A stretch of 45,872 bases of DNA from Candidatus Lactobacillus pullistercoris (GTDB taxonomy: Bacteria > Bacillota > Bacilli > Lactobacillales > Lactobacillaceae), in NCBI GenBank assembly GCA_018883635.1, contig JAHLFT010000087.1, positions 1 to 45,872 on the forward strand, read 5' to 3'. The translations under genes were made by a program, and so were the position numbers. Positions 1-8,197 of this stretch are shown one piece after another. The notes below the pieces were generated by a model that saw nothing but the letters and a program-made list of their open reading frames with translations, was not told the origin of the DNA and searched no databases. The first letter of the stretch is position 1. Every line of letters begins with the position of its first letter.

Positions 1-139
1 ACTGCAAAAAATAGGGATATTTTTTTCTTAATCTTTTCCTCCAAAATAACTAAAAAGATCAAGTTAATTTTAAAATATCCAAATTGACAGTTCAATATTT
101 TGTTGGCACTGTTAACCTATATCGACCACCACAATAAAT

Positions 140-192
140 AAAAAAGCCGCTCAATTTCATAACTTTGGTAGGGTTATATTGAGTGCTTTTTA
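140..192 (-). terminator. Intrinsic terminator of guaA
   Basis: An inverted repeat pairs AAAAAAGC plus CTCAAT on one side with ATTGAG plus GCTTTTTT on the other, with an inner ATAAC/GTTAT helix. On the minus strand it ends in a T-run and lies about 90 bases past the guaA stop. The plus strand also has a T-run, so it may work both ways. Confidence 0.7.
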
Positions 193-239
193 GTACAATA
201 TATTAATCATTTGCCGCTGCTTTTAAAGCGGGCTGTACG

Positions 240-262
240 AAGACCTTCGGGTGTCTTTTTTC
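240..262 (+). terminator. Possible plus-strand terminator hairpin
   Basis: AAGAC, a CTTCGG-type loop and GTCTT are followed by TTTTTTC on the plus strand only. The sequence just before it (CCGCT...AGCGG) can also fold. No plus-strand gene is visible upstream in the window, so it could end a transcript entering from the left or a short RNA. Apart from these two hairpins the first 280 bases show no gene. Confidence 0.4.
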
Positions 263-283
263 TTTACCTAATTAAAGCATACT

Positions 284-1837
284 TTATTCCCATTCAATCG
301 TTGAAGGTGGCTTACTCGTCACATCGTAGACTACGCGGTTAACGTTATCCACTTCGTTGACGATTCTATCTGAAATATGACCAAGTACTTCCCATGGAAT
401 TTGGGCAAAATCAGCCGTCATCCCATCAATTGAAGTAACGGCCCGAATACCAATGGTATAGTCGTAAGTACGACCATCACCCATAACACCAACTGAGCGA
501 ATCCCTGGTAAAACGGTGAAGTATTGCCAAATCTTTTCTTGCAATCCTGCCTTCTTGATTTCGTCACGCAAAATCGCATCAGATTCACGCACGATCTTGA
601 GCTTGTCTTCAGTAACTTCGCCTAGAACACGAATACCAAGACCTGGTCCTGGGAATGGCTGACGCCATACTAAATCATGTGGAATGCCTAATTTTTCACC
701 AAGTTCACGTACTTCATCCTTGAACAATTTACGTAGTGGTTCAATCAGCTTAAAGTGCATGTCCTTAGGAAGGCCACCAACATTGTGGTGGGACTTGATA
801 GTTTGGGCAGTGTTAGTACCTGATTCAATGACATCAGTATAAAGCGTACCTTGAGCCAAGAAGTCCACATTCTTCAACTTCTTAGCTTCTTCATTGAAGA
901 CTTCGATGAATTCTTTACCGATGATCTTACGTTTTTGTTCAGGATCAGTTACGCCCTTAAGTTTATCCAAGAATCTCTTTTGGGCATTAACGCGAATGAT
1001 GTTAACACCAAGATCCTTGTTCAAGGCTTGCATTACTTGATCGCCTTCGTCTTTACGTAGCATTCCGTGATCAACAAAAATCGCAGTTAATTGATCGCCG
1101 ATTGCTTTGTGTAAAAGAGTAGCAGTAACGCTAGAATCTACACCACCGGAAAGGCCAAGAATGACTTTCTTATCGCCGACTTCTTTACGAATATCATAAA
1201 CCTTCATGTCAATGAAGTCATCCATAGTCCAATTAGCTTCAGCGCCACAGACTTTAAAAGCAAAGTTCTTCAAAATGTCCAAACCATATTGAGAATTACG
1301 AACTTCGGCATGGAATTGAATCCCGTAAAACTTCTTTTCATCGTTGGCAATCGCAGAAATCGGACAATTCTTGCTTGAAGCAGTTACTTTAAAGCCGCTA
1401 GGAGCTTTAGTAACTAAATCTCCGTGACTCATCCAAACGTATTGCTTTTCAGGTAATCCATTAAACAAAACAGCGTTTTGATCTGTTACTTCAATATCAG
1501 CCCGACCATATTCCTTATTTTCAGCTTGTTCAACCTTACCACCTAAGTCATAAGACATCAGCTGCATTCCATAACAAATACCTAAAATCGGAATACCCAA
1601 TTTAAAGATTTCGGGATCTACTTTAAGTGCACCTTCATCGTAAACACTGTTGGGACCACCAGAAAAGATAATTCCTTTAGGTTGCATTTCCTTGATCTTT
1701 GCAATTGAAAGATCGTGAGGTAAAAGTTCGGAATAAATGCCAAAGTCACGAATGCGGCGTGTAATTAATTGATTATATTGACTACCAAAATCAAGAACAA
1801 TAATTTTATCAAAGTCACTTAAGTTCTTTTTAGCCAC
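284..1837 (-). CDS. guaA: GMP synthase (glutamine-hydrolysing)
   Basis: Converts XMP to GMP with ATP and glutamine, the last step of guanine nucleotide synthesis in the cytosol. The N-terminal class I glutamine amidotransferase domain (about 1-195) shows the nucleophile in GICYGMQ (Cys about 88) and the catalytic His-Glu as FHAEV. The usual FHPEV Pro is Ala here, but His and Glu are intact. The PP-loop ATP pyrophosphatase motif SGGVDSS lies near residue 230, and the C-terminal dimerisation domain ends in the expected PPSTIEWE. The chosen start is GTG at 1837, because AAGGAGG sits six bases upstream; an ATG in frame at 1864 has no ribosome site. This gives 517 residues, normal for the family. 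A strong promoter lies upstream. The divergent xpt-pbuX operon supplies XMP from xanthine, so the two are functionally linked. Confidence 0.97.
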   Translation of the reverse strand: MAKKNLSDFDKIIVLDFGSQYNQLITRRIRDFGIYSELLPHDLSIAKIKEMQPKGIIFSGGPNSVYDEGALKVDPEIFKLGIPILGICYGMQLMSYDLGGKVEQAENKEYGRADIEVTDQNAVLFNGLPEKQYVWMSHGDLVTKAPSGFKVTASSKNCPISAIANDEKKFYGIQFHAEVRNSQYGLDILKNFAFKVCGAEANWTMDDFIDMKVYDIRKEVGDKKVILGLSGGVDSSVTATLLHKAIGDQLTAIFVDHGMLRKDEGDQVMQALNKDLGVNIIRVNAQKRFLDKLKGVTDPEQKRKIIGKEFIEVFNEEAKKLKNVDFLAQGTLYTDVIESGTNTAQTIKSHHNVGGLPKDMHFKLIEPLRKLFKDEVRELGEKLGIPHDLVWRQPFPGPGLGIRVLGEVTEDKLKIVRESDAILRDEIKKAGLQEKIWQYFTVLPGIRSVGVMGDGRTYDYTIGIRAVTSIDGMTADFAQIPWEVLGHISDRIVNEVDNVNRVVYDVTSKPPSTIEWE

Positions 1838-1873
1838 CTTAATCCTCCTTTTTAACTGACACATTTTTAAAAT

Positions 1874-1902
1874 ACTCTACTAGGAAAAATTAAAAAGGTC
1901 AA
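1874..1902 (-). promoter_or_regulatory. guaA promoter (sigma-A type)
   Basis: On the minus strand, -35 TTGACC (1897-1902) and -10 TAGAGT (1874-1879) are separated by exactly 17 bases. Initiation would fall about 30 bases before the GTG start of guaA. No purine riboswitch is seen between promoter and gene. Confidence 0.75.
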
Positions 1903-1925
1903 TTGAAAAATGTGAAACTACCTAA

Positions 1926-2016
1926 AATCGCTCGGTTTTAAATATGGCAACTGCCAGTTGCAACCGCTAGTTACGGGCGATGCAAGCAAAAAGTTCTTGT
2001 TTGCTACCGAGTGATT
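1926..2016. ncRNA. Candidate structured RNA element (strand unknown)
   Basis: A 9-bp closing helix (TCGCTCGGT at 1928-1936 with ACCGAGTGA at 2006-2014, extendable by two A-T pairs) encloses a 6-bp hairpin GCAACT/AGTTGC (1947-1961) and an 8-bp hairpin at 1982-2004. Weaker CCG/CGG pairing lies between them, giving a junction of about 90 nt. It lies upstream of the guaA promoter, so it is not in the guaA leader. On the plus strand it would lead the broken membrane gene at 2061. It matches no riboswitch consensus that I recognise. No terminator follows on either strand. Confidence 0.4.
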
Positions 2017-2060
2017 CTGTAAATTAAAGATGTTCCAAAAAACAGAAAGGACGATCAATT

Positions 2061-2646
2061 ATGAGATTAGGTCAAAAAATGGGACGCCTTCTTTTGATAC
2101 AAATGCGATATCAAAAAGCAAAAATGAAGATAAGCAATATCCTCAGCTAACTGATGAGCAAATGAATGAATATTTTCTTACCGGTACTAAAGCGTCTCAC
2201 TTAGAAAGTTTAGCCAGCAGCTTATTCTTCTTGGGAATTTCTGCCTTTTTCTTGCTTATCTCCTTCTTTAGTAGTTTTACTGAACTAATCGGAATCATAA
2301 TTACTGTAATTTGCTGAGCTAGTGGACTAGGTTGTTTAGTTAATACCATATCAGTTGGGCAATCGTTTTTATCTTATTAGCCATTATCAGCTACCAATTC
2401 TGCTATTACTTCTCAATGCAATTAAACTTTTTTATTATTCAAAAAAGCAAAAAAGTTTTACTGCGTGAAGAACAAAAGAAGCTCACTCTTATCAGTAGTA
2501 TTTTCTGGGGAATAATTGCCATCACTTGCATTTCAATTCTGAAATTCGTTCCCGATAATTCTATAGCACTATCATATTCACAAAACATTCTTATTCTTGC
2601 TATTTTTCTTTATCTCTGCGGCAGATTCACATATTTTAAGCTTTGA
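2061..2646 (+). pseudogene. Decayed small membrane protein
   Basis: An ATG with AAAGGA upstream opens a reading frame starting MRLGQKMGRLLLIQ that ends in a stop at about 2150. The protein evidently continues in another frame from the A-run near 2120 (NEDKQYPQLTDEQMNEYF, then a hydrophobic segment). That frame stops at a TGA (2315-2317), where a Trp codon is likely. A third frame from about 2345 carries two more hydrophobic segments and ends at 2646. Two frameshifts and one nonsense codon therefore break what was probably a protein of about 190 residues with four membrane segments. The family is not recognised. Confidence 0.7.
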
Positions 2647-2719
2647 GCTCACTAAACACAAAATTCGTCAATTAAACCTTCTGATAACTTTTTTATAGTA
2701 AAAAGACGCAGTCAACTAA

Positions 2720-2765
2720 AATAATCGAACATTTCACTTGCAAAAATAACTTGTGTTCGGCAAAT
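2720..2765 (+). promoter_or_regulatory. Paired PurBoxes in the xpt promoter
   Basis: AATAATCGAACATT (2720-2733) and, inverted, TGTGTTCGGCAAAT (2752-2765, reading ATTTGCCGAACACA on the other strand) match the PurR box core CGAA with AT-rich flanks. Two oppositely oriented boxes about 18 bases apart are the usual PurR dimer target. The second overlaps the -35 and spacer of the xpt promoter, so repression would be expected. A purR gene lies in this window at 21069-21899. Confidence 0.6.
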
Positions 2766-2779
2766 ATCTCTGCTAGAAT
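2751..2779 (+). promoter_or_regulatory. xpt-pbuX promoter (extended -10)
   Basis: -35 TTGTGT (2751-2756), a 17-base spacer and -10 TAGAAT (2774-2779), preceded by TGC, which makes an extended -10. It lies about 20 bases before the purine riboswitch. Confidence 0.7.
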
Positions 2780-2800
2780 ACAAACAACAAGTTAATAAAT

Positions 2801-2861
2801 CTATATAACGTCGTAATATGGTCGACAGTTTCTACCCATTACCACAAATAATGGACTATAG
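2801..2861 (+). ncRNA. Guanine-class purine riboswitch aptamer
   Basis: P1 pairs CTATA (2801-2805) with TATAG (2857-2861). P2 is GTCG/CGAC with the conserved loop ending ATATGG. J2/3 is GTTTCTACC, and P3 is CCATTA/TAATGG. The specificity base in J3/1 is C (2856, in GGACTATAG), which in this family selects guanine (or hypoxanthine/xanthine) over adenine. The position just before xpt-pbuX is the classic location. Confidence 0.95.
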
Positions 2862-2891
2862 GTAATTAAGAGTTTAAGAACGATTTTTCAT

Positions 2892-2931
2892 AGACTTCTT
2901 TTACCTAATTTTGGGTAGAAGGGGTCTTTTT
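2892..2931 (+). terminator. Riboswitch expression platform terminator
   Basis: A 13-bp helix (2893-2905 with 2914-2926, several G-U pairs) with an 8-base loop is followed by TTTTT. AGGTAA at the 3' edge of aptamer helix P1 (2860-2865) is complementary to TTACCT (2901-2906) in the terminator. This gives the expected switch: ligand binding holds P1 and frees the terminator, so guanine turns the operon off. Confidence 0.9.
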
Positions 2932-2953
2932 GTTTTCACTTAGGGAGGAAAAA

Positions 2954-3532
2954 TTGAAGTTACTAGAGGATCGAATCAAAAAAGATGGTGAAGTTTTAGA
3001 TGGTGATGTACTTAAAATTAATTCATTTTTGAATCACCAAGTTGATCCACAGCTCATGATGGCATGTGGTGAAGAATTCAAACGTCTTTTTGCAAAAAAA
3101 AAGATCGACAAAGTTTTAACCTGTGAAGCTTCAGGGATTGCCCCCAGCATCATGACTGCATATGTACTTGGAGTACCAATGGTTTTTGCCAGAAAAAAGA
3201 AGCCCTCAACGCTTAACGATGCCGTTTACTGGGCTGATGTCTTTTCTTACACCAAAAAGGTTAACAACAAAATTTGCGTTGAAGAAAGATTCTTACACAA
3301 GGATGAAAACTTGTTGATCATCGATGATTTTGTTGCCCACGGTGAAGCTGTCAAAGGCATGGTTAATATTGCTAAGCAAGCTGGATGCAATATCGTTGGT
3401 GTTGGTGCCGTTGTCGCTAAAACTTTCCAAGGTGGAAGTAGTTGGGTTAAAGAACACGGCTATCACTTTGAAGCCTTAGCTAACATCGACAGTTTTGAAA
3501 ATGGACAGGTTCACTTTGCAGGAGAAGAATAA
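2954..3532 (+). CDS. xpt: Xanthine phosphoribosyltransferase
   Basis: Salvages xanthine with PRPP to XMP, which GuaA then converts to GMP. The protein of 192 residues starts MKLLEDRIKKDGEVLDG, typical of Firmicute Xpt. The PRPP-binding loop of type I phosphoribosyltransferases is seen as LLIIDDFVAHGEAVKG at about residues 125-140. The start is TTG at 2954, with GGGAGG five bases upstream. Another in-frame TTG at 2930 lies in the terminator T-run and has no ribosome site. It is the first gene of an operon with pbuX: the TAA of xpt overlaps the ATG of pbuX by one base (TAATG). Control is by a guanine riboswitch and probably PurR. Confidence 0.96.
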   Translation: MKLLEDRIKKDGEVLDGDVLKINSFLNHQVDPQLMMACGEEFKRLFAKKKIDKVLTCEASGIAPSIMTAYVLGVPMVFARKKKPSTLNDAVYWADVFSYTKKVNNKICVEERFLHKDENLLIIDDFVAHGEAVKGMVNIAKQAGCNIVGVGAVVAKTFQGGSSWVKEHGYHFEALANIDSFENGQVHFAGEE

Positions 3533-4812
3533 TGAACAAAGACGTCAACCATAAGAAAGCCGCTGTTTTAGGTTTACAACACCTTTTAGCAATGTACTCC
3601 GGAGCCATTGCCGTTCCACTTTTAATTGGGACAGCCTTAAAATTTAACGCAGCCCATATGACTTACTTAGTTTCAATCGACATTTTCATGTGTGGTTTTG
3701 CAACCCTAATTCAATTATTCAGAAACAAATACTTTGGCATTGGCCTACCTGTTGTTCTCGGTTGTGCGATTCAAGCAGTTGCGCCACTTGAAATGATTGG
3801 ACGAAAATTCACCATTAATACCATGTATGGGGCAATCATCGCCTCAGGGATTTTTGTTTTCCTGATTGCCGGCTGGTTTTCTAAAGTCAAAAAGCTCTTC
3901 CCACCAGTTGTAACGGGAACCTTAATTACCGTCATTGGTTTAACTTTAATTCCCGTTGCTGTCCAAAATATGGGTGGCGGCAATGCTGGCGCTAAAGATT
4001 TTGGTGATGCTAAAAACTTAATTACTGCCTTTGTCACAATTTTAATTATTCTCTTAATCGAAATTTTAGCCAAAGGTTTCCTCAAATCAATTGCCGTCTT
4101 AATTGGTTTGATTCTTGGTAGTCTCTTGGCAGCCGCCATGGGTATGGTTTCACTTACCCCTGTTAGTCAAGCTTCATGGTTTCACTTACCACAATTCTTC
4201 TACTTCGGTGTTCCTGAATTTGAATGGTCATCTTGCATTACCATGATAATCATCGCGCTGGTCTCAATGGTTGAATCAACCGGTGTTTTCTTTGCCATTG
4301 GTGATTTGCTTAAAAAAGATATCTCTGAAGATGATTTAAAACGCGGTTATCGCGCTGAAGGAATTGCTCAAATTTTCGGTGGCATTTTCAACACTTTCCC
4401 CTACACTACTTTTTCACAAAATGTTGGCTTATTGCAATTATCCGGCATTAAAACAAAACGGCCAATTTTCTGGGCTGCTGGGATGTTGATGGCAATGGGA
4501 CTTTTGCCTAAAATTGGTGCTTTAGTTACCATCATCCCGACCCCAGTTCTAGGTGGTGCAATGCTGGTCATGTTCACTATGATTGCCGTTCAAGGAATTA
4601 AAATGTTAGTTCATGTTAATTTGGATGATAGTCGTAATCTCTTAATAATCGCTCTTTCAATCGGTCTTGGATTAGGCGTCACAGTATATCCACAGATTTT
4701 CCAAACCTTACCACAGACAGTTCAATTGTTCTTAAGCAACGGCATCGTAGTTGCCAGCTTAAGCGCAACTATCCTTAATTTGATTCTCAAAAAAGAAGGT
4801 GATATCCATTAA
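3532..4812 (+). CDS. pbuX: Xanthine permease
   Basis: Nucleobase:cation symporter-2 family permease bringing xanthine into the cell for Xpt. It has 426 residues with about 12-14 hydrophobic segments. It shows the family features: the N-terminal LGLQHLLAMYSGAIAVPLLIG motif region (residues about 13-33), the first amphipathic segment ending in VVLGCAIQAVAP (about 80-90), and the signature region with E249 in SMVESTGVFFAIGDL and NVGLLQLSGIKTKRP further on. It is translationally coupled to xpt through the one-base overlap at 3532. Substrate assignment to xanthine rests on the pairing with xpt; uracil or urate are less likely. Confidence 0.93.
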   Translation: MNKDVNHKKAAVLGLQHLLAMYSGAIAVPLLIGTALKFNAAHMTYLVSIDIFMCGFATLIQLFRNKYFGIGLPVVLGCAIQAVAPLEMIGRKFTINTMYGAIIASGIFVFLIAGWFSKVKKLFPPVVTGTLITVIGLTLIPVAVQNMGGGNAGAKDFGDAKNLITAFVTILIILLIEILAKGFLKSIAVLIGLILGSLLAAAMGMVSLTPVSQASWFHLPQFFYFGVPEFEWSSCITMIIIALVSMVESTGVFFAIGDLLKKDISEDDLKRGYRAEGIAQIFGGIFNTFPYTTFSQNVGLLQLSGIKTKRPIFWAAGMLMAMGLLPKIGALVTIIPTPVLGGAMLVMFTMIAVQGIKMLVHVNLDDSRNLLIIALSIGLGLGVTVYPQIFQTLPQTVQLFLSNGIVVASLSATILNLILKKEGDIH

Positions 4813-4872
4813 ATATTCTTACTCCTATAATTGCATCTCTTTAGCAAAAATCTATTAATGAACATTTTCCTA

Positions 4873-4905
4873 AAAAGAGTGTGGTTTTCCACACTCTTTT
4901 CTTTT
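4873..4905 (+). terminator. Terminator of xpt-pbuX
   Basis: A perfect 12-bp stem AAAAGAGTGTGG (4873-4884), TTTT loop, CCACACTCTTTT (4889-4900), followed by CTTTT. Confidence 0.9.
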
Positions 4906-4961
4906 ATATTCATTCGCTTTTTCTTACAATAGAGATAAAGACACAGAAAGGACAGAACTCA

Positions 4962-6386
4962 ATGAACAAACAAACAGAATGTACAACTATCTTAGTTGGT
5001 AAAAATGCGACTATTGACGGTTCAACCATGATCGCTCGTAGTGAAGATGGCGGTAGAACTATTATTCCTGAAGGCTTTAAAGTTGTTAACCCTGATGAGC
5101 AACCTAATCACTATGAAAGTGTAATTAGCCACCAAAAGATCGATGATAGTGACTTAGCTGAAACCCCACTACGCTACACTAGTGCACCTGATGTATCTGG
5201 TGAAAACGGAATTTGGGCTGCAGCCGGGATTAACTCTGAAAATGTAGCTATGACCGCAACTGAAACTATCACTACTAATTCAAGAATCCAAGGAATTGAT
5301 CCTTTACTTGATTCAAGTGAAGGTGGTCTTGGTGAAGAAGACTTCGTTACTTTGACTCTTCCATACCTTCACTCAGCTTTTGATGGTGTAAAGCGTGTAG
5401 GACACTTACTTGAAAAATATGGTACTTATGAAATGAACGGTATGGCCTTTTCTGATAAAGATACAATTTGGTATCTTGAAACCATCGGTGGCCACCACTG
5501 GATCGCACGCCGCATCCCTGATGATGCTTATGTAGTTGCACCTAACCGTTTAAACATTGATGAATTCAAATTTGATGATCCTGACTTTGCTTGTTCAAGT
5601 GATTTAAAGGATTTAATCGAAGAATATCATTTAAATCCTGACCGCGAAGGCTATAACATGCGTCACATCTTTGGTTCATCAACTATCAAGGATGCTCACT
5701 ACAACAACCCACGTGCTTGGTACTTACACAACTTCTTCGATCCTAACTTTGGCGGTAACCCTGGTGATCAAAACCAACCATTCATTTGCCACGCTAACCG
5801 TTTAATCTCAATTGAAGATGTAAAATGGGCAGAAAGCTCACACTACCAAGACACCCCTTATGATGCATATGGCAATGAAGGTACTCCTGAACAAAAGAAG
5901 ACCTTCCGCCCAGTTGGAATTAACAGAAACTTTGAAACTCACGTTTTACAAATCAGAAACGATGTCCCTGAAGGAATTGCTGGTGTGCAATGGCTTGCAT
6001 TTGGACCAAATACCTTTAACACATTTGTTCCATTCTATACTAATGTCACAACGACTCCAGAAAGTTGGCGAACAACACCTAAGTTTAATTTGAACAAGAT
6101 CTTCTGGTTAAACAAGTTAACGGCTCAACTCGGCGATACCAATTACCGCGTATATGGTGAACTTGAAGACGCTTTTGAACAAAAGAGTTTGGCACAATGC
6201 CACAAGATTCAACATACTACTGATAAGGAAGTTAAGGGCCTTAATGGTAAAGAATTACAAGACAAGTTGATTGCCGCTAACCAAGAAATGGCTGATACAG
6301 TTTATAACAATACTGTTGAATTACTCGGCCAAATGGTGGATGAAGGCCACGGCTTAATGACTTTGAAGTACGACTTGCTTGATTAA
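4962..6386 (+). CDS. pepD: C69-family dipeptidase
   Basis: Cytoplasmic dipeptidase of the N-terminal nucleophile C69 family, part of the lactobacillar system that breaks imported peptides to amino acids. The protein of 474 residues starts MNKQTECTTILVGKNATIDG. The Cys at position 6 is the expected nucleophile, followed by the conserved SEDGG region. The length equals that of the known Lactobacillus PepDA enzymes. The ATG at 4962 is chosen for its AAAGGA site 10 bases upstream; the frame stays open back to a GTG at 4881 but that lies inside the preceding terminator. It is monocistronic, between two strong terminators. A TACAAT -10-like hexamer lies at 4925-4930 without a convincing -35. Confidence 0.94.
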   Translation: MNKQTECTTILVGKNATIDGSTMIARSEDGGRTIIPEGFKVVNPDEQPNHYESVISHQKIDDSDLAETPLRYTSAPDVSGENGIWAAAGINSENVAMTATETITTNSRIQGIDPLLDSSEGGLGEEDFVTLTLPYLHSAFDGVKRVGHLLEKYGTYEMNGMAFSDKDTIWYLETIGGHHWIARRIPDDAYVVAPNRLNIDEFKFDDPDFACSSDLKDLIEEYHLNPDREGYNMRHIFGSSTIKDAHYNNPRAWYLHNFFDPNFGGNPGDQNQPFICHANRLISIEDVKWAESSHYQDTPYDAYGNEGTPEQKKTFRPVGINRNFETHVLQIRNDVPEGIAGVQWLAFGPNTFNTFVPFYTNVTTTPESWRTTPKFNLNKIFWLNKLTAQLGDTNYRVYGELEDAFEQKSLAQCHKIQHTTDKEVKGLNGKELQDKLIAANQEMADTVYNNTVELLGQMVDEGHGLMTLKYDLLD

Positions 6387-6411
6387 TAATAATACGTAAG
6401 TTTTAAATGAC

Positions 6412-6447
6412 AAAAAGAGATCTCACTTTAAATGAGATCTCTTTTTT
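6412..6447 (+). terminator. Terminator of pepD
   Basis: A 14-bp perfect stem AAAAAGAGATCTCA (6412-6425) with TGAGATCTCTTTTT (6433-6446), 7-base loop and T-run. It also reads as a terminator on the minus strand, where it would face the adhesin pseudogene. Confidence 0.9.
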
Positions 6448-6481
6448 GCTTACTCATAAATATTTATGAGTTGTTAAGACA

Positions 6482-8051
6482 TTAATTACGATGTTTCTTA
6501 CGGTCACCCATCAAGCCAAGCAACCCTAGAACTCCTGCAAATAAGCCTAAAATAGCATTTCGATTATTCTTTTCGCCAGTTTATGGCAAAGTTTCTTTGG
6601 TAGTGCCCTTTTTGCTCTTTGCTAATTTAGCAGCTTTAACTGGATTATTGCTTTACTTATTTTGAACTGAAGACTTTTTAGTTACTTCATGATGTGACTT
6701 GATAGTCTGCTTTTTAGCAGGGCGACTTTGATCAACATCACTAGCATGAGGCGTTACATTTTCTTCAGTATAATCGTTACCTGGAACTTACTCTGAATGA
6801 ACAGGTTCTGGAGTAGTTGGTTGTGACGTCTCTGGTGTAGGTGCTGGAACTTCAGGCTTAACTGGAGTAACGGGATTCTGCGTGTAAGTTACTGTTTCAA
6901 CGATATATTTACTGTCACTAGTTACCATCTTTGCATCAACTTTAGCAACATTTGGTGTTGTAATCAGCGGCTTGATCAGAGTTTTGACCACCACGTTCAA
7001 TCACAGTATTTGACAAACCATCAGCTGAAATACCTGATGAAAGATAACCAATTTTATCCTTATCATTTGCTAAATTTGAATCAGAACCACTAATAACAAC
7101 ACGATAATTCGTATTAGCAGCAAGTGATGGAGGGGTACCACAGCCACGATAATCTATTTTGGCTACTCTGGTTCCATCAGAAGTAGTAAAAGTTGTCACT
7201 TTAGGTGTTTTATCAGTAAGTGTCATATCTCCTTGATTTCAATAAGGATAAGGTGATTGGCGATTCTCCACCATCAACCATTTGATTAATAGATGTACTA
7301 TCTTTTAAATGGCCAATTGCAATATTCTGACTAATAGTTTCTGAATCGCCAACCTTAAAGTCATCTTCAAAAGTAATTTCATTAGAAGATTTTTTAGTGT
7401 AGTAGTTCCTAAATTTTTTGGCAAGCTGGTAATCTCACCTTTAGAACCACCATTTTTAACTACAAATTTATACTTATCTCCAGCTGCATTATTTTTAATA
7501 TTTACAGAAATATTAAAATCATCATCATCCTTACTTGGATTAAAAGTATCTCTACTCTTTGTAATTATTAAATTACCATTATCCAAAACAATCTTATTAA
7601 GATCTTCCTCAGAATTTTCTTTTAATTGCTTTGCCGGAATTACAGCTTTCGGGGTTTTAACATTTAAAGCATTATTTTCGTTATTTTGCTTTTCAGTGAC
7701 TTTTCCAAAAACTGCCTCCTGCTTAGCCGCAGCGTCATTCTTTTGCTCCGTCTTTACTTGATTTGTATTTGTATCTGTATCAATAGTTTAGCTAACTGGC
7801 TTTGTTATCTTTACACTATCAGGTAAACTTATCTTCTCAGTCTCTTTTTGCTCATCTAAATCTTTTTTAGTCTCAGTTTGAACAGTTTTTTCTTCATTAG
7901 TAGTGTCAGCGTGAACACTCTGAGCGGAAATTCCCATCCAAGTAACACCAAGCATAACGGACACAGCACCAATAGTTAGCTTACGAATTTCAAAATTTAG
8001 TTTATGCTCTGCTGCGCGTTGCATTTTATTAAGATGATTATTCTTTGACAT
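6482..8051 (-). pseudogene. Decayed YSIRK/LPXTG cell-wall adhesin
   Basis: The 5' end is intact: ATG at 8051 and a long YSIRK-type signal (FEIRKLTIGAVSVMLG, cleavage near SVHA-D at about 48). A TAA follows at 7788-7790 and the same frame then continues openly (Asp/Asn/Lys-rich stretch) to about 7395. There an A-run shifts the frame. A second shift near 7230 restores it, and a third lies near 6960. The 3' part is a Pro/Thr-rich wall-spanning region with TAA at 6788-6790 and 6653-6655. The sorting signal reads LP-stop-TGE with TAA at 6581-6583, followed by a hydrophobic segment and the charged tail GDRKKHRN. Repaired, it would be about 520 residues. Ligand and repeat family are not recognised; no intact anchored product is possible. 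Confidence 0.9.
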
Positions 8052-8156
8052 TATACTCAGTCTCCTATCCTTCTACTTACTTAAAATAACATCTGTTATA
8101 TTTTTTTAGTAATTATAATAGCACAGATTCAAACTTTAGGAGTAAATTTTCGCATT

Positions 8157-8192
8157 AAAAAAGCACATTCTCTTTCAAGAATGTGTTTTTTA
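8157..8192 (-). terminator. Terminator of murZ
   Basis: AAAAAAGCACATTCT pairs with AGAATGTGTTTTTT around a 6-base loop, with T-runs on both strands. It lies immediately after the murZ stop on the minus strand. Confidence 0.9.
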
Positions 8193-8197
8193 ATCTC

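Noticed and set aside
851-1060. Plus-strand ORF inside guaA
   Set aside because: Antisense shadow of a well-supported gene, with no ribosome site and no recognisable protein.
1926-2016. Degenerate tRNA gene
   Set aside because: It has a long closing stem and internal hairpins, but no TTCGA-type T loop, no 7-base anticodon loop on a 5-bp stem, and wrong spacing.
7788-8051. Bacteriocin-like small peptide gene from the 87-residue frame
   Set aside because: The N-terminus is a YSIRK-type signal and the same frame continues past the TAA into the adhesin, so it is the truncated 5' end of the pseudogene.
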